Shown: positions 22,802 through 35,606 of the stretch, in pieces
Numbering within the stretch: the stretch's first letter is position 1
Layout of the letters: every line of letters begins with the position of its first letter
From: Gymnopilus junonius
Lineage: Eukaryota > Basidiomycota > Agaricomycetes > Agaricales > Galerinaceae
DNA length: 64,000 nucleotides
NCBI GenBank assembly: GCA_015501075.1
Contig: JADNYJ010000009.1
Location: 124,001-188,000, forward strand
Direction of reading: 5' to 3'
The notes under the pieces: model-generated
What the model was told of the DNA's origin: nothing
Seen by the model: the letters and a program-made list of their open reading frames with translations, nothing else
Database searches by the model: none
Made by a program: the position numbers and the translations under genes

Positions 22802-25800
22802 CTCCCCCAGACAACGAGAACCCATCATTCCATGTTGAGGAGCTTGAGGTTGTTTTCATGAGCAATGCGCCTGAGTGTTTGGTGAGGAAGTCAGCCAGAT
22901 TTTCAGCTGAAGGAACCTGCTCGACCTGCAGTTCCTTAGCGGCTACCCTCTCCCGGATGTAGTGGCATCGCACGTCGATGTGCTTGGCTTGGGTGTGTCC
23001 CTTGGTGTTCTTCATCAATGCTATTGCCGCTGAGTTGTCCCTGTACACAACTGCAGGGTAATCCTCCTCCAACCCTACCTCACTCAAGAAACTGTACATC
23101 CACAATGCTTGCTGTGCCCCCCTCGTCATAGACATATATTCAGCTTTGGTGGTGGACAAGGCGATGACAGGCTGGAGCTTCGAGCTCCACGAGACTGGGC
23201 CACCAGCCACCATGAAGACGTAGCCTGATGTAGAGCAGCGGTTGTCTATGTTGTCGCCGAAGCTGGCGTCAATGTATCTGACAGGTTTGATCCCTCCCCC
23301 AAGTCCACGGCGGTATGTAATCTTGAGGTCAAGGGTGCCCTTAACGTATGCTAGGACGTGCTGGAGAGCCTTCCAGTGAGCTGGCCTGGGGTTTGACTGA
23401 AAACGCGAGAGAGTGCAATGGCATATGAAGGTCCGGCGTGTACCTGCTTGAGCCCAGGCGAGACATCCCAATGCCTCACGGTATGGTTTGTCTCTCATCT
23501 CCTCATGTTCGTCCTCGTTCTGGGCAGTCCTTTTCATGAGCTGAATCCCAGGGGAAGTGGGGTCTTCTTTGGCGTGCAATTCTCCATCCCAAACTTCTTG
23601 AGGGGTTGACCAGGAAGGTATGTTGCTGGATCTCCAATATCCCTTCCTCCCTATCGTAGTTGACCCCTATCCCCAAAGAAAACTCGGCCACCCTTTCTTG
23701 ATCTCAAAACATGTTCCCAGTTCATCGGCTGCTTCATCGGCTGTGTCGTCAGTGGAGGATATTCCTAACACATTGTCTGTATATGTCCCATTAATGTCAA
23801 TGGTGGCATCTTCCTTCTTACGAGAGTGTACACAGGGATCGGCGCGAGACCTGTAGTAGCCCAATCCTTCGTATGCCTGCACCATCTCATTCTGGAAATC
23901 ATGGCCGCCTTGCATCATGCCATATAGGTACGCTCGAGTTTCCAGACCTTCCCTTCCTCCCCCGGCTCGAGTGTACCCGCGGAGCCTTCATGTAGGTCGT
24001 GTATGCATTGGGACTGTAGAGGTAGGCGGCGACGATGTCTGCCTGCCAGAGGGATAGGTTGAGCTCGACGGCGATGGCGCATAGAAAACATAGGGACTCC
24101 AGGCGAATGACTGAGTGTAAGTCTCGCCGTACTCGAGTCCTGGGATTTGAGAATATCCCTTCACCACAATACGTGCCTTCGCCTTGGGATGTTCCCATCC
24201 CATCGTATTTGTAGTTAAAGACCCATTTTGACCCAATACATGCTGCTGTTGGAGGATCGACCTTCTTGAAAACTCTGCGGTCAGTGAGCACATCGAGCTC
24301 GGCCTGCATAGTGGGTCCCCATATGTCTGGCTCAGTCATTGCCTGGTCATAAGTCTGAGAATTGAATGTCCTGCGAGGTGCTCATAAGCGCGATGTACGG
24401 GTATGAAGGGAACATAGATGACGCGTATTCATCCAATCCCTCCAAAAACGCTGGCATATCTGACAGTGCAAACGCATGGTGCGGCCTGTCTGTAGCCCAA
24501 TCCTCCCTAGCCATCCTCGCCTCCCTCTCTCTCCTCTCAAACTCGTCAGATGCTGTGGCTGCAGCTGACCTCGAGCTGCCAGTGGCCAGACGTCCCGAGT
24601 GGCATGGTTCAACCACGTTAGGGCCCATCCTTGGTCAGCGTTGACTGGCGTCGCATTCTCCGTAGGGGTGGTGATGGCGGGCAGACGTAGGCGGGTCAGT
24701 AGCCCTAGGACGGGGAGCAACAGCAGGGCGAGGGTGGAGAACCCCCGACGTAGTGGTGTCAGTGGAAGGTGCTGGGGTGTCAACTGTCTCGGCAGTCTCG
24801 GCCCTGCCAATGACAGGTGTCATGAACTCCTGGGGATGTCAGCGGGGTCGTGCGGTGGAGACACGGAAGAAGACGTATCGTGGAAAGTTCCTTCCTTGAA
24901 GGTTACGTTCCGGGCCTTGATCATGGTGCGTGAAGCGTGGTCATAGAGTTTGTAGGCATCACGCCCAAAATAGCCAACCATCGTATATTTGATTGATCTC
25001 GGCACTAGCTTTGATTGATCAATCTCGGGTGCAATCTTCGCATATGCACACACCCGAACGGGCATAGGTGGGATACATCCTGCCGTTTACCACTCCACCT
25101 CTCCTCAGGAATCACTCCCGGATGCCTCGATGAAGGAAGTAAATTCTTGATAACAGTAGGTCTTCGATGCTTCCGCCCACAGGTCCCATGACAACCCTGA
25201 GTCAATCAACATGGTTCTAGTCCCCTCGATGACAGTGCGGATCGCACGTTCTGCCATTCCATTTGACACGTGAGAGTACGGTGCTCCAGTTTCGTGGACG
25301 ATGCCGTGCTCATGTAGGTAAGCCTGCCACTCCTCCCCCATGAATGCCGGATCCATATCACTTCACACCTTTTTCAGCTTCCTCCCTGTCTGCCTCTCTG
25401 CCTCGACATGGTACTCCTTGAACGCTTCAAGTGTTGCTGATGCTGACTTCGTGGTCAAGTAGAATGGGTCGAGGTGTGAAGAACCCCCATCGGCAAACAG
25501 CAGCATGTACATCGCCCCTCCCAGCGATGGAACACAGGTACAGACCCAGATGTCCATGTGGACACATTCGAGCGGTTCAGTTTCTTTGGCAAATACCTCA
25601 TCGTATGGCCTCGCCACCTGTTTCCCCAACATGCAGTCCTCACAGTTCAACTTCTCGTCTACATTTCCCGTTATCTGGAGGCCGTTCACCAGGCTGGCTG
25701 CTTGCTTGATTGCGGTCACACCCGCATGTCCAAAATGTCGGTGCCAGGTGTCTAGCGGAACAGGGCGTTCTTGAGACTTGGCTGAGAAGGCAAGGTTTTT

Positions 25801-27222
25801 CATTTGCTTTGGACAGATCCTTGGGTTGACCGAAATCTAGCAGATATATCCCTTCGCTTCCGCGACTGTAGAGGACGTCATCCCCATCCATGTCACGGAA
25901 TATCACCTCTCCTCCACGAACGTAACCGTGAAACCTGCTTTATCAAAACACCCAATGGAGACAAGGTTTGCGATGAGGTCAGGCATGTGAATGGAGCTCA
26001 TGGAAAGGGTAACCCGCCTCCCGTTCAACTCAGCAACTTTAGTGACAATGCCTCTTCCTAGAATCCTAAAACGTCCCTCAGCGTTCGCGGCCTGCCCCTC
26101 CATTGGCTCGTTAAACAGTGTATATGATGTGAAGTCCTCTCGCCTAGTGAAGCAGTGGTCGGATGCCCCCGAGTCAGCATAGGTTGCAGACGCTCCACTG
26201 TTTTGTGTCTTAGCGAGCAATGCGTGTTGGTCAACAATGCATATGCCTTCTCGCTGACGGTGCAATATTCGCCTTCGGGACTGTTGCTGAAGTGCTCTGG
26301 GAGTTCGTCGACGCAGTCGTATCTGCGTTAGAGCCAGCTCCTCCCTTCTTCCTGAAATGCGGAGGGAACTGGCCCTCACTTCCTCCCCCTGGCCAGTAGC
26401 ACTTCTCCTTCCATGCCCGGGGCCACAGTTTGAACAAATGATGGTAGAGTTGGGGTGGTTGTGTGTTTTCTTCATGGAAGTGGCCTGGAGCGCCATGGCA
26501 GAAGCACCGGTAGGTTTAATTTGACCCTTTATCCTCTCCCAGTGGGTGCTAATCCTCGTAATGATGTCCGTAGATGTTTTGGCATCGTAGAGGGTGGCCA
26601 CCATCGTGTCCCAGGAGGCCGGAAGAGACGACAAGATGATCATATGGAAGTCCATGTCCGAAATCCCAGCGCCAGCTGTGTTCGCCTTGCGCCATTTCAA
26701 ATGGAGAGTGGATATATGCACCATTAGATCCTCTCCGTCTTTGTGAAAGGTGTTCCGAAGGTCGCGCTGAGCGTTCATGGTGGCGACGTCGGACTTGATG
26801 TTGTACAGGGATATGAGGGTAGCCCAGACCTTGGCGGTGGTCTCGCCCATGTCTATACCCAATCCGACAGGGTTGATGCAGTTGTAGATGATGAGGCCTT
26901 TCGTCCAAGCATTACACATCTTCCATTCTCTGGGAGAAGGGTTAGCAGAGTCCCAGGTGGTCACCTCGGGAGGCAATGGTGTGTTGGCTGGCATGCCAGT
27001 CACGGGTGGTGGGGCTGGAGAGGGTTGAGCTATCGCTCTGAGTAGGTAACCGTCCGCCCCTTTTATTTCAGCGGCCGTAAGTATGGCTCTCTTCCATGAG
27101 AACCAGTTCATCCCATCAAACCTTTCAGATTCAGGGAAGACTGTGGGGGCTGTAGATGTGGTAGACATGTTTGGCTGTGGTAGTGTAGTTCTGTGAGGAT
27201 CTGTAACGTCTGTATGAGTCAC
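22791..27222 (-). pseudogene. Copia gag-pol polyprotein, several frameshifts and stops
   Basis: Gag starts at 27222 (MTHTDVTDPHRTTLPQPN) with the UBN2/gag-like body (FDGMNWFSWKRAIL, LSSLPASWDTMVATLYD) and a broken zinc knuckle near 26400. The protease active site reads YADSGASDHCF (about 26180-26200). The pre-integrase finger (LDTWHRHFGHAG, CEDCMLGKQ) and integrase core (HMDIWVCTCVPS, GAPYSHVSNGMAERAIRT) lie at 25100-25760. Reverse transcriptase covers about 23600-24340 (GSKWVFNYKYDG, QADIVAAYLYS), with a degraded catalytic area near 23780. RNase H (22791-23579) has ALSTTKAEYMSMT, NTKGHTQAKHIDVRCHYIRE and LADFLTK. Frame changes near 26440, 25900, 25130, 23900 and 23650 make it non-functional as read. 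Confidence 0.88.
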
Positions 27223-27271
27223 GAGTATATTTTGTGTCTGAATATGCAGTTAAAAACCGGGGCCCATAACC

Positions 27272-27641
27272 TGAAGAGAGCAATAAAACTCAGAGTCAGA
27301 CATGTAGTGACGATGACTGAGGTATGTATTATCTACCTGAAGAGAGCAATAAAACTAGGTAGATAGTATAAGTAAATAATGTGAGGTGTAGTATAATTAA
27401 GGGCTCACCTCAGAGTCAGACACATAGTGACGACGACTGAGGGAGCCCTGTACTCTACAGAAAGGTTTGTCCGTGATCGAACGGGTGGCTGAATAAACTG
27501 TACAGTACCACCCAGAAGAGAAAACGGAAGTAAAAGAGTAGTGGTAGCCAGTATCGAAAAGGGGACAGACATGAATAAGGAAAGTGGAAATACGAAACCT
27601 AAATATAGTAAGCACCTGGGCGTGAGTCATCTATCTCAACA
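27272..27641 (-). repeat. Copia 5' LTR
   Basis: 370 bp, next to the gag start side of the element. An internal partial repeat (GAAGAGAGCAATAAAACT) occurs twice within each LTR. Confidence 0.93.
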
Positions 27642-27908
27642 TGCTGGAACAGAAGCATTTGAGTTACCGACATGAAAGAGCCAGAGGCAAGCAAGTCATC
27701 AGTTAGGCACTGCTCAGCTCAGCCAAAATCCTGTGGAGATAGAGAGAATTCCTGGTGAATTTATTTCTTCAGAAGACGAAGTTACAAACTTAGTACTTCA
27801 ATATGAAGGTCTGAGTGAGGAACTCCAGTCTACTACCCCCACACCTTCTTTTCCAATTTTAATCTTCAAAACACTTCTATTTTATCATCGAAAAATATAA
27901 AAACCACA

Positions 27909-29023
27909 ATGCCAAATAATTCTAAAATGCCGAAGGTGGGCGAGCGAAGTGCCCCTACCTTTAGCAATGAAAAACCTGAAGAACTACCACGATTCTTTAG
28001 AATAATGGAAGAATGGTTTGCTGAAAATACATCTTTGACTGATAAAGACAAGAAACAAAAATTAGTTGACTATGTTGCAATTGGTGTAGATGAAGAATGG
28101 AAAGCATTTGCAGAATTTGACAGTGGTACATATGCAGAATTTAAGGAAGCTATTAAGAAAAGCTATCCTACTGTTGCTCAAGCAGAAAATGTGTCTGCTG
28201 ATAGACTACGTCGCAAAATTCTGACACACCCAAGCATTTCATTGCATCAATCAGAACATGTTGCTTCATTGACAAGGATTATGAGGGCTGAGATTGGTAA
28301 ACTTAATAAAATCAATCCACCTCTAATCACCAATCATGAACTCATTACCTTGTTCCTTGAGAAATTGGACCCAGAGTTTAGACAATTACTTGCACATAAT
28401 TTAAGAACTCAAATCAGTTTGGTTCGCAATAATATTAGCACTGCTGGAACAGATGCTTCTATTGCACAATTTAGTAAACAACATGGAGAAGACCCTTCAC
28501 AATTGAAGAAGTCTTCAAAATGGCTGCTTTTACTTCTGAAGAGTCAAAGAGTCCACTAGGAAAATTCTTTGCATTGGCAGGACCGGCGCCACCAGCCACC
28601 TCCAGTAAAGCATCTCCAAACATTAAAATGGAGGAGGTGTCAGCAAAAATGTTAGAAGGATGGGACAATCTACAGTGCAAAACAAATTCTCAGTTTCAAC
28701 AAGGACAAGAAAATTTGTTGAAAGCAATAGAATGACAAAGTGTGCTGTTAAATGGCTTTTTAATGTGCCAGACAAATTATAGACCACCCTATCCAGCTCA
28801 GAATTTATCTTATAATGTTGGCTCCCAGCCTTCACCTCCAAGTCAGTCGCATATCCATCAACATGCTAATGGAGACATTTGTTTCTATTGTGCACAAACT
28901 GGACACTGCATTAATGAGTGTGTGGATGCAATTAGAGATGAAGATTCTGGACTCATTATGAAGGGAAATGATAATAGGTATCGCCTAGCCAATGGACAAG
29001 TTATTCCATATGAGCGTGGATGA
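27909..29023 (+). pseudogene. Gypsy B gag with zinc knuckle
   Basis: Starts MPNNSKMPKVGERSAPTFSN and has the Ty3/Gypsy capsid-like body (PRFFRIMEEWFAEN, ELITLFLEKLDPEFRQLL). Frame breaks near 28500 and a TGA at 28733 separate it from the part with CFYCAQTGHCINEC (about 28880-28921), a CCHC knuckle. Another TGA is at 29021. Both TGA codons sit where arginine is plausible. Confidence 0.85.
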
Positions 29024-29298
29024 CCCATGAAAGCATTTGTTGCAGAATGGCATAAAAAGGGAATTATTCCAGTAAGAAAAATTTCTAATGGAATAGTCAG
29101 TACCAATATTCAAGGAGAAGTGGATCCTATGAATAATAGTAACCTCCCAAATGATAGACAAGGAGATGCTGCTCTTTCCCAGCTATTGGGTGAGTTAGTA
29201 AATAATCTTGGACTTGATACAGTAAAAGATACTTTAAGCGAAACACTTCAATGAAGTTACTTTGCTACAGAGGATGACCAAAATTTCAATTAAGCTCA

Positions 29299-29907
29299 AT
29301 GAAGGGAGCGTCCTTAGTACAGACATGGAGTGGTACTACTACGATGCAAACCAAGAGCCATCCAAGAAAACAACCTCCACCTAAGAATATTGAACTCTCT
29401 GTAGACAAGAAAATTAGAACAGAAAAAGATAAAGATAAGATCAAAAATAAGACATTGGAAGAAGTAGCAAGGGCACTAGTGTACCCAAATTCTAACAACT
29501 CTGAGCCAAAGAAACATGAATCACAAAAATTGGCCTCAAGACAATTAAGAGCACCTGAAATAGAAATTCCTACTAAGGAAGGACCTGCATATAAAAATCA
29601 AGCACCAGTTGAAGAAGGAATTGACTTAGATGCTGTGACAGAATCCATATTGGACATACCATTTACTATGCCACTAAGGAATGTGGCAGGATTAGCACCA
29701 CAAATTCATGAGCACTTAAGAACCCAATTCTCATGTTCCAGAAAGCCAGTAGTAAAGACATTTATGAGGGAAGGAATACCAGACATTGGTCCTATCAGCA
29801 TATCTGACTTACCATTTGAGGCATTCCTTGTCACAAAAGAAGGTGAAGGAGGAGCCCCAGCTGGAAGTACTGTAGCTGGTGATCCAGTACTCACTTACTT
29901 GTTTTAG
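29299..29907 (+). pseudogene. Gypsy B spacer polyprotein segment up to protease
   Basis: An open segment with a Lys/Pro-rich start, then VTESILDIPFTMPLRNVAGL and FEAFLVTKEGEG...GDPVLTYL, which in this family leads into the aspartic protease. It is cut off at about 29905 by foreign DNA. Confidence 0.7.
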
Positions 29908-31240
29908 TGGGCCACTGCTTCGCATGGCAGGACAATGCTTTTCCTACTTCACAAATAGTATTAGACCATCTATATATGATGATAGGTAAATTTAAATATA
30001 TGCCCTTCAGAATAAAATAGAACACACCTTGAACAGCAAATCCGATAGTACCTTGGCACAGATATTAGATTATGTAAGCGGCGGAGGAACGCTGCTGATA
30101 TAATCACACACCCAGCTCCAGATACTAATAATAAGTCAAATCTAAATATAGCTGCCTTTTGCCACACACTGCTGGCACATGAGGCATTTGTTGAAGTTCA
30201 TATTGCATTAACTGATGCTAACTGCAAAATATACTAACCATTGTAACCATAAACCACAGTCTGGTTAGCAGTTAGTCCAAATTTTAGAATTTTTGTAACT
30301 GCTTAAAACTGGTCTTAACCAGTTAGGACCAGTCATAAAATTCTGAAATTTTGCATGATTATACCCACATATTATAACTTTTGAACGACCCAGAAAACGT
30401 AAAATTCGGTGGAGAATTAAGAAAGTTATAGCAATACTCGCAAAAATTGTTGAATCTGCTCTAATTTTATCATTTCTCAACCGTTTGTGATGTTCTTGAG
30501 CTCATTTTGACCGTAAAAATTGTGATTCATTTAGTTTACACTATGAGACAATTATTTATGCCAAAAAAACTGGTTATAACTGGTTGATAACTGGTTATAA
30601 CTGTAACCAGTTAAAACCAGTTATATAACTGCAAATAACTGCACAAGACTGATCAAGACCAGTTAGTTGCAGTTCGGTCCAGTTATTTAGACATTTCTAA
30701 TTTTACCTAACTGGTCTCGGTCTCGGTTAGGGTCCTCGGGCACCCAAAAACTGGACCAGACCAGACTTTCAAACATTAATTCCAGCGGCCCTGTAACTTA
30801 TTATATTATATAAGCGGCGGAGGGACGCTGCTTATATCAGCGGATAAGATACAGCATTTAAAAATAATCTGAATCTAAATATAACTGCCTTGCACTAGGG
30901 CTCCATTCACAGCCATCTTCCAAAAACATATTTCCATCAAACAAGCCCATTAATATTTATACATACAAAACAAGTTTCACAGCAGTAAAATTTAACAACA
31001 AACAGAGAATACTGCCATGACAAGAACCAATGGTTTGTTGAAGAAAAAGAACATGGCAGAAGAATATGCTGGATAAAGCCGGACAAGCACGCCATCGGCT
31101 TGACTGCAGAGCCGGACCAAGCCGAACAAGCACGCCATTGTTCTGATTGCAGACATGTTGAGATGCTGCGGGATCACAGAGCGTTACAAGAACGTCCTCT
31201 AAAAGAACGATGTTTTACTTACGTAAAAGCATTGTAATCT
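29908..31240. mobile_element. Foreign insertion(s) within the Gypsy B protease region
   Basis: Protein similarity stops at LTYL (29900) and resumes at NEPPHEIYVAKDSHALRSCY (about 31255). The block between has no coding sense. It contains a direct repeat (about 30065-30160 and 30795-30890, both with AAGCGGCGGAGG) and, between the copies, a stretch dense in AACTGGTT/AACCAGTT motifs (30220-30780) that looks like a MITE. Boundaries are approximate and the class is unknown. Confidence 0.6.
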
Positions 31241-31249
31241 TACTGAAAT

Positions 31250-34200
31250 AACAAATGAACCACCTCATGAAATATATGTTGCCAAAGACTCACATGCATT
31301 GAGGTCTTGCTATCCAAAAGTTAATAATATAGGACAAGAAGAGGGAATCTTAGATGATGGCTCTCAAATCATATCAATGGCTGAGAAAGTAGCTATTGAA
31401 TTAGGTTTGACCTGGGACCCACAAGTTACCTTAGGAGTTGAAAGTGCAAATAAACAAATTGAACAAAGTCTGGGTTAGCACGAAATGTGCCATTCAGATT
31501 TGGTGAAATTGTGCTATATCTCCAAGTCCATATTATTAGAGACCCAGCATACCGAGTATTACTTGGAAGACCCTTTTCTGTGGTTGGAGCAACTGCCATT
31601 AAAAATAGCACAGAAGGAGGACAAATGATTCTCATTACATGTCCAAATACTGGAAAGCAGGTGACTATTCCAACCTACCCAAGAGGAGTCACTCCAGATG
31701 ATTTGCAAAAATCTAAGGGGCAGGTTTTTCAGACAGCCTTGAGGACTTGATTCAGGAACAACGAGAGGCAGCTGTAGTCTTTGAATATGACCAGTTCTCA
31801 AAGACTTTAGAAATTTGAGCCTATGCTGAACCAGAAAATCATATATTTATGCGTGCAGGAGTGAGGCGTGCATATTTGAGTGAAGCAAATAAATATGCAG
31901 ACTTAGAAGACAATACTCGAAATATTATTTCAACTTATTTCTACAATGAAGAGTTGAGAAAATGGAGAAATGACGATAATACAAGCTCTGTAGCTAATTA
32001 TGTGCAGAGTAAGAAAAAATATAAACCAGTTGGTGTGAAGGTTAGACCCATCTATGCTGACTTGGATGATCAATTCAGAATTATAAGAAATATCACTGGT
32101 GATCCTCTTGAAGGGATGCCAGTATTAGATCCAAACCCACCACCATTTATGCCGGTTGGGTGCTATACACAAGAATGAAAAGAAGCCATGGATAAAGTCC
32201 ATGAGGGTGACTTTTTAACTCCCTCTGAACATGCAGTAATACATGATTTAATAGCCAAGCAAAATAAAGCATTTGCCTGGGATGATTCTGAGCAAGGAAG
32301 ATTCAGGGAAGACTTCTTTCCCCCTGTACCAATTCCAACAATTGAGCACAAGCCATGGGTATATAGGAGTATTAAAATACCACCTGCACTCTATGATGAA
32401 ATTTGTGCAATCATTGAAAAGAAAAGGGCAGCCAGAGTTTATGAACCTTCAAATTCATCCTACAGATCACCATGGTTTGGGGTGCTAAAGAAAAATGGTT
32501 CCTTAAGAATTGTACATAGCCTAGAACCTTTAAATGCAGTTACAATTGCTCATTCTGGAGTACCACCTGCAACAGAGGAACTAGCAGCTCATTTTTCAGG
32601 ATGAGCTTGTGGAGGAATTATGGATTTATATGTTGGATATGATGAGCGATCACTTGACTCTAAATATCGTGATTTGACCACTTTCCAGACTCCTTTTGGT
32701 GCAATGTGACTCTGTACTTTACCAATGGGTTGGACAAATTCTGTACCTATTTTTCATGATGATGTTACTGAAATATTAAGACCAGAGATACCTGACTATA
32801 CAATACCTTATTTGGATGATGTAGGTGCCCGAGGCCCTGCTACCAGATATGAGGATGATAAAGGAGACTATGACGAATTCCAGAAAATCCTGATATTAGA
32901 AAATTTATATGGGAACATTTAAACAATGTCAATCGTTTATTACAATGAATGAAATATTGTGGAGGAACGTTCTCAGGTTATAAATCAGTAATTTGTGCTG
33001 CGGAAATTATAATCGTTGGACATCTCTGTACATATGAAGGGAGAAAACCAACTGAAGACAAAATTGGAGCAATAATGAGATGGGAAATTTGTAATAACCT
33101 GTCAGATGTACGAGCATTTCTAGGTATTGCTGGAGTGCTGAGAAGCTATATTCCAAACTATGCAGTGCGAGCAGAAGGACTCCAGAAATTAACATGAGGC
33201 AAAGTACCTTTTGTCTGGGGCCCTGAACAAATTAAAAGCATTGACATGGTCAAGGAAGGAGTGAGATTTGCCCAGCCATTGCGCCCAATTGATTATCAGG
33301 TCAAGGAGCAATTGTATTGGCAGTAGACTCTTCATTTATGGGAATTGGATTCTACATCTATCAGGAAGATAAAGATGACCCAAAGAAAATTTATTATGTG
33401 AAATTTGGATCTATGACTATGAACGAAAGAGAGGCAAGGTTTTCACAACCTAAGCGAGAACTTTATGGACTTATGAGAGCACTCAAAACCAATAGAGCTA
33501 TGCTATTTGGGGTCCGCAAGCTAATTGTGGAAACTGATGCAAAATATATACAAGGGATGTTAAGAAATCCTGACCTAATGCCTAATGCCACTATTAACTG
33601 GTGGATTGATGCAATATCATTATTTCATTTTATTATCAGACACAAAGCAGGAGCAACCTTTGGACCAGATGGTTTGTCCAGACGACCCAGACAACCAACA
33701 GACCCAGAACAAGTGCCTATGTCTGATGATGAAGATGATGATCCAGTAGGACCACCAGAATTAATATTAGCAGACGATGAAAATAAGCCTCCTCTGGAGA
33801 TTGAAGCATTTGTTGATGAAATTGATTCTCAGGGTGGATATTTCCAAGGAATTGCATTTTCCTACCAAGATATCTCTTCAGAATTAAAGAAGCAGATTTA
33901 GAAGAGAAAGAGAATTAATTAAAGTGAATGACACCTTGAAAAATGAGGATCTTCACTATGAACACAAAATATTATTGCAACAATTACTACATGCTTTGGC
34001 CTTGCCAGAGAATGATAAAGAAAGTGATGACTCTTATTACCCTGAAGGACATCGAAGGGTAGGAGCAATCTCACAAGATGAAATGATTCCTCACATTGTT
34101 AATTATCTCAAGAATCATCAGTATAGACCAAATAAAATAAATGACAAGCGATATAAGCGCTTCAAAAATTTGGCAATAGATTTGTACTGTTTGAAGAGAA

Positions 34201-35520
34201 ATTATACCGATGAGGATTGCAAAGTCATCACAGGTTATTTATAGAAAAAGAAAAGAGAATGTATATGTTAAAAGCCGCACATGACCATAATGGACACAGA
34301 GGTTTTTATGCACAAAGACTGTACTTGTCCAGCGATTTTGGTGGCCTGAGATGGAGGTAGACATTTCCTGGTTTGTTAAAACTTGTGAACCTTGTCAGAA
34401 GCGCCAGCTTCAACTTCTAAAAATACCACCTAAGCTTACGGACTCTCCGCGCTATTTGAGGTACTTCATGCAGATGTAATTCACATGACTCCTGCTTCAA
34501 ATGGATGTAAATATATTGTACATGGGAGATGTGCTACAAGTTCATGGGCTGAAGGACGAGCGCTTAAGAAAGAAAGTGCTAAGTCTATTGCTTTATGGAT
34601 GTATGAAGACATTCTCTGCCGCTGGGGGACACTGCGAAAAATTGTCACTGATAATGGTGCTCCATTTATTGCTGCTGTCAGATGGTTGAAAGAAAAATAT
34701 GGGATCACTCAAATAAGGATCTCAGCCTATAATTCACAAGCCAATGGGAAGATTGAGTGACCTCATTTCGACCTTAGGCAAATGCTAGCGAAATGTTGTG
34801 GTGAACAGAATTTATCCAAATGGTACTGGTTTCTCCATGCTGTATTTTGGGCAGATCGTGTTAGTGTTAGAAAGCGATTTGGCTGTTCACCATATTATTT
34901 TGCAACTGGCATGCATCCAGTTTTGCCAATAGATGTGAAAGAAGCGACTTGGCTTGTTAGACCACCAAAAGGTGTACTCACAGATGTTGAATTAATTGCC
35001 TTGAGAGCAAGAGCATTGGCTAAACATCAGATACATGTTAGACAAATGATGAAGAGAATTGATCAAGAAAAATTAAAGCAGCTTGAGAGATATGAAAGGG
35101 ATAATGCTGCAGTAATACATGACTATAAATTTGAACCAGGAGATTTGGTTTAATTGCAATGCATCCATTGAGGGATCATTGGACCATAAAATGAAATCCA
35201 GATACCTTGGCCCAATGATTGTTGTATCACGAAGACCAGGTGGTGCATATATAGTTGCAGAAATGAATGGCCAGTATTAAAAGCTAAAATAGGTGCTTTT
35301 CGAGTTGTACCTTATTTTGCAAGAACTAAGATTGACATCCCAGATAATGTGTTAAATTTCACTGGATTAGATGAAGATGAACTCATTCAAATTGATGATC
35401 TAGCTGAGGACGAAGTCCTTATGAATAATTCTCAAGTAAGAGAAAAGCATGATTATTTAATGATGGAGTGAACTTAATTGAAAGTGAAAGCGAAAATTCA
35501 GATAAAGATGATGCATAAAA
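31250..35520 (+). pseudogene. Gypsy B pol: protease, reverse transcriptase, RNase H, integrase
   Basis: Protease: DDGSQIISMAEKVA (aspartic site Asp-Asp-Gly-Ser), then AYRVLLGRPF. Reverse transcriptase: EPSNSSYRSPWFGVLKKNG, LPMGWTNSVPIFHDDVTEIL, IPYLDDVGARGPATRYE (catalytic YLDD kept), MKYCGGTFSGYKSV. RNase H: AVDSSFMGIGFYIYQED, KRELYGLMRALK, VETDAKYIQGML, GPDGLSRRPRQ. Integrase: HNGHRGFYAQR with CEPCQKRQ (zinc finger), DVIHMTP, VTDNGAPFIAAVRW, YNSQANGKIE. Stops at 32176, 32602, 32707, 32946, 33195 and 34758 are all TGA and fall where arginine is expected in the family. Further frameshifts lie near 33230, 33905, 34440 and 35155. Confidence 0.9.
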
Positions 35521-35606
35521 ATTCTATCTAGGTCCAGAAAGTAATCTATAACTACTTATGGGCCAACATATGTAAAAACTGCGCCATCTAATAATTATGA
35601 GGCCTT

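Larger units (their letters stand above)
22433..27641 (-). mobile_element. Ty1/Copia retrotransposon nested in Gypsy B, 5-bp TSD
   Basis: 5209 bp with two LTRs (22433-22801 and 27272-27641; TGAAGAG...CAACA) and a target duplication TGCTG at 22428-22432 and 27642-27646. The domain order gag, protease, integrase, reverse transcriptase, RNase H on the minus strand is that of Copia. The G-rich tract next to 22801 is the polypurine tract. The coding part is richer in G+C than the host element, consistent with a younger insertion. Confidence 0.93.

Noticed and set aside
28733..34760. TGA recoded as arginine or another amino acid
   Set aside because: TGA stops appear only in decayed elements; intact host genes here end in TGA as a true stop (lipase, EXPERA context) and show no internal TGA. 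C-to-T decay of CGA explains it.
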